Source: Rhizobium sp. BK251 (GTDB lineage: Bacteria; Pseudomonadota; Alphaproteobacteria; Rhizobiales; Rhizobiaceae). Taken from it: DNA of 64,000 bases. This document shows, in pieces, positions 63,082 through 64,000 of the stretch. The notes beneath the pieces were generated by a model. It was not told where the DNA came from, searched no databases, and was given only the letters and a program-made list of their open reading frames with translations. The stretch spans positions 248,001-312,000 of the forward strand of contig NZ_SLUQ01000007.1 in NCBI RefSeq assembly GCF_004345245.1, read 5' to 3'. Made by a program: the position numbers and the translations under genes. Numbering within the stretch: the first letter of the stretch is position 1; every line of letters begins with the position of its first letter.

Positions 63082-63138
63082 CTTGCCGGGGAGAGCAGGT
63101 CTCGGTTTAAACTCCCAGCTCTCTCGGACAGGAAGCCC

Positions 63139-63543
63139 ATGCTCGGACGCGTCAATCATGTAGCCATCGCAGTGCCCGACCTCGCAGCGGCGGCCGCAGC
63201 CTATCGCGACACGCTCGGAGCTGTCGTGTCTGCGCCGCAGGCGCTTCCGGAGCACGGCGTCACGGTTGTCTTCGTGGAACTGCCCAACACGAAGGTCGAG
63301 CTACTGGAGCCGCTTGGCGAAGGTTCGCCGATTGCCGCCTTCCTCGCGAAGAACCCGGCCGGCGGCATGCACCACATCTGCTACGAGGTGGCGGACATCG
63401 CCGCCGCGCGTGACGGGCTCGTCCAAGCGGGGGCGAGGGTCCTTGGCGATGGGACGCCCAGGACCGGTGCCCATGGCAAGCCCGTCCTCTTCCTGCATCC
63501 GAAGGATTTCTTCGGGACCCTCATCGAACTGGAAGAGGTCTGA
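63139..63543 (+). CDS. mce: Methylmalonyl-CoA epimerase
   Basis: This 134-residue VOC-fold enzyme interconverts (R)- and (S)-methylmalonyl-CoA in propionate metabolism. Metal ligands fit H7 in VNHVAIAV, the His pair in GMHHICYEV and the terminal Glu of GTLIELEEV. Length matches the family. GGACAGGAAGCCC precedes the ATG. Confidence 0.93.
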   Translation: MLGRVNHVAIAVPDLAAAAAAYRDTLGAVVSAPQALPEHGVTVVFVELPNTKVELLEPLGEGSPIAAFLAKNPAGGMHHICYEVADIAAARDGLVQAGARVLGDGTPRTGAHGKPVLFLHPKDFFGTLIELEEV

Positions 63544-63580
63544 CGCCTCGCGCAGATCGTCGCGGCCGAGCTTTCATCCT

Positions 63581-63609
63581 TTGAGTTGACGTCGGTTACG
63601 CCCTATAAG
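63581..63609 (+). promoter_or_regulatory. Candidate promoter of the DUF1467 gene
   Basis: TTGAGT (63581-63586) and TATAAG (63604-63609) are separated by exactly 17 bases, about 100 bp before the next start codon. The -10 match is five of six. Confidence 0.5.
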
Positions 63610-63705
63610 GATTGCATGTCGCGGGGGAGGCCTGCGAGAAAGTGCGAACCCATTCCGGGCACCTGCCGTGGGAGCATGGGCGGTCGCAAAAGAGACGGGG
63701 AATTT

Positions 63706-63981
63706 ATGCTTCAGGCATTCCTGCAGGGCTTTGCAGTCTATTTCATCATCTGGTGGATCACGCTGTTCGCCATGCTTCCGGTCGGTCTTCGCACGCAGGC
63801 CGAAGACAACGACGTTGTGCTCGGCACGGTAGAAAGCGCCCCGACGCGCTTCCGCGCCCGGCTGGTGTTTTTCTTGACGACGCTGGTGTCCGGCCTGGTC
63901 TATGGCGGCTGGTATATCTGTTCGACCTATTTCGGCCTCGGCTTCGACGCGCTGCCTCAGATCGGGCCGAGATTCTATTAG
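63706..63981 (+). CDS. DUF1467-family small membrane protein
   Basis: This 91-residue protein has two transmembrane helices (about 5-24 and 52-72). The conserved N-terminal half is VYFIIWWITLFAMLPVGLRTQ. It is common in alphaproteobacteria next to mce or proS and has no known function. I chose ATG 63706 after GACGGGGAATTT; the 40 in-frame codons upstream include the promoter and are polar. Confidence 0.88.
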   Translation: MLQAFLQGFAVYFIIWWITLFAMLPVGLRTQAEDNDVVLGTVESAPTRFRARLVFFLTTLVSGLVYGGWYICSTYFGLGFDALPQIGPRFY

Positions 63982-64000
63982 GGCAATTGCTCAATTCGTG

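Overview
The window reads as a chromosomal segment of a Rhizobiaceae alphaproteobacterium (Sinorhizobium/Ensifer, Rhizobium or Shinella type). The indications are high-GC codon use, a lon-hupB pair, a rhizobial-type nuo operon with extra small genes between the core subunits, a PHO box of the rhizobial form, RNase J instead of an RNase E-led context here, and alphaproteobacterial intergenic palindromes. The genus is an inference from gene content, not from a database match.

Layout. 1-4.9 kb: end of lon, hupB, an FMN riboswitch driving a riboflavin-transporter-like gene (ribN), and a PHO-box-preceded secreted phytase-like esterase. 4.9-7.5 kb: a roughly 430-bp direct duplication that carries the tail of an aldo/keto reductase gene and flanks a lone hypothetical gene; the intact aldo/keto reductase follows. 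7.7-12.4 kb: a YhaO/YhaN (SbcDC-like) nuclease-ATPase pair. 12.4-17.2 kb: a cupin, an animal-type haem peroxidase, and a HlyD plus FUSC efflux pair.

17.4-43.2 kb is a large surface-polysaccharide locus, visibly more A/T-rich in its first half. A plus-strand operon (18.97-29.83 kb) makes dTDP-4-keto-6-deoxyglucose (rfbBA without rfbCD) with a small reductase, two GtrB/DPM-like glycosyltransferases, two large GT-C-like membrane proteins, two methyltransferases and a flippase-like YbhN-family protein. It converges on a minus-strand operon (41.2-29.9 kb) holding wzm-wzt, a methyltransferase with a coiled-coil tail, a three-domain GT2-GT4-GT2 enzyme, two GDP-mannose 4,6-dehydratases, GDP-fucose synthase, a GT2, a methyltransferase and GtrA. 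Together these suggest an ABC-transporter-exported O-antigen containing fucose or another 6-deoxyhexose, plus a side-branch or lipid-linked sugar decoration system.

43.2-44.1 kb carries tRNA-Val and two identical tRNA-Asp genes. 44.3-60.6 kb is the complete 14-subunit complex I operon nuoA-N with three accessory ORFs: a small exported protein after nuoD, a protein after nuoF sharing NuoE's C-terminal helix-hairpin-helix-like domain, and a 53-codon Cys-rich ORF before nuoG. birA, rnj (RNase J), methylmalonyl-CoA epimerase and a DUF1467 protein follow. No insertion sequence, integrase or CRISPR array was seen.
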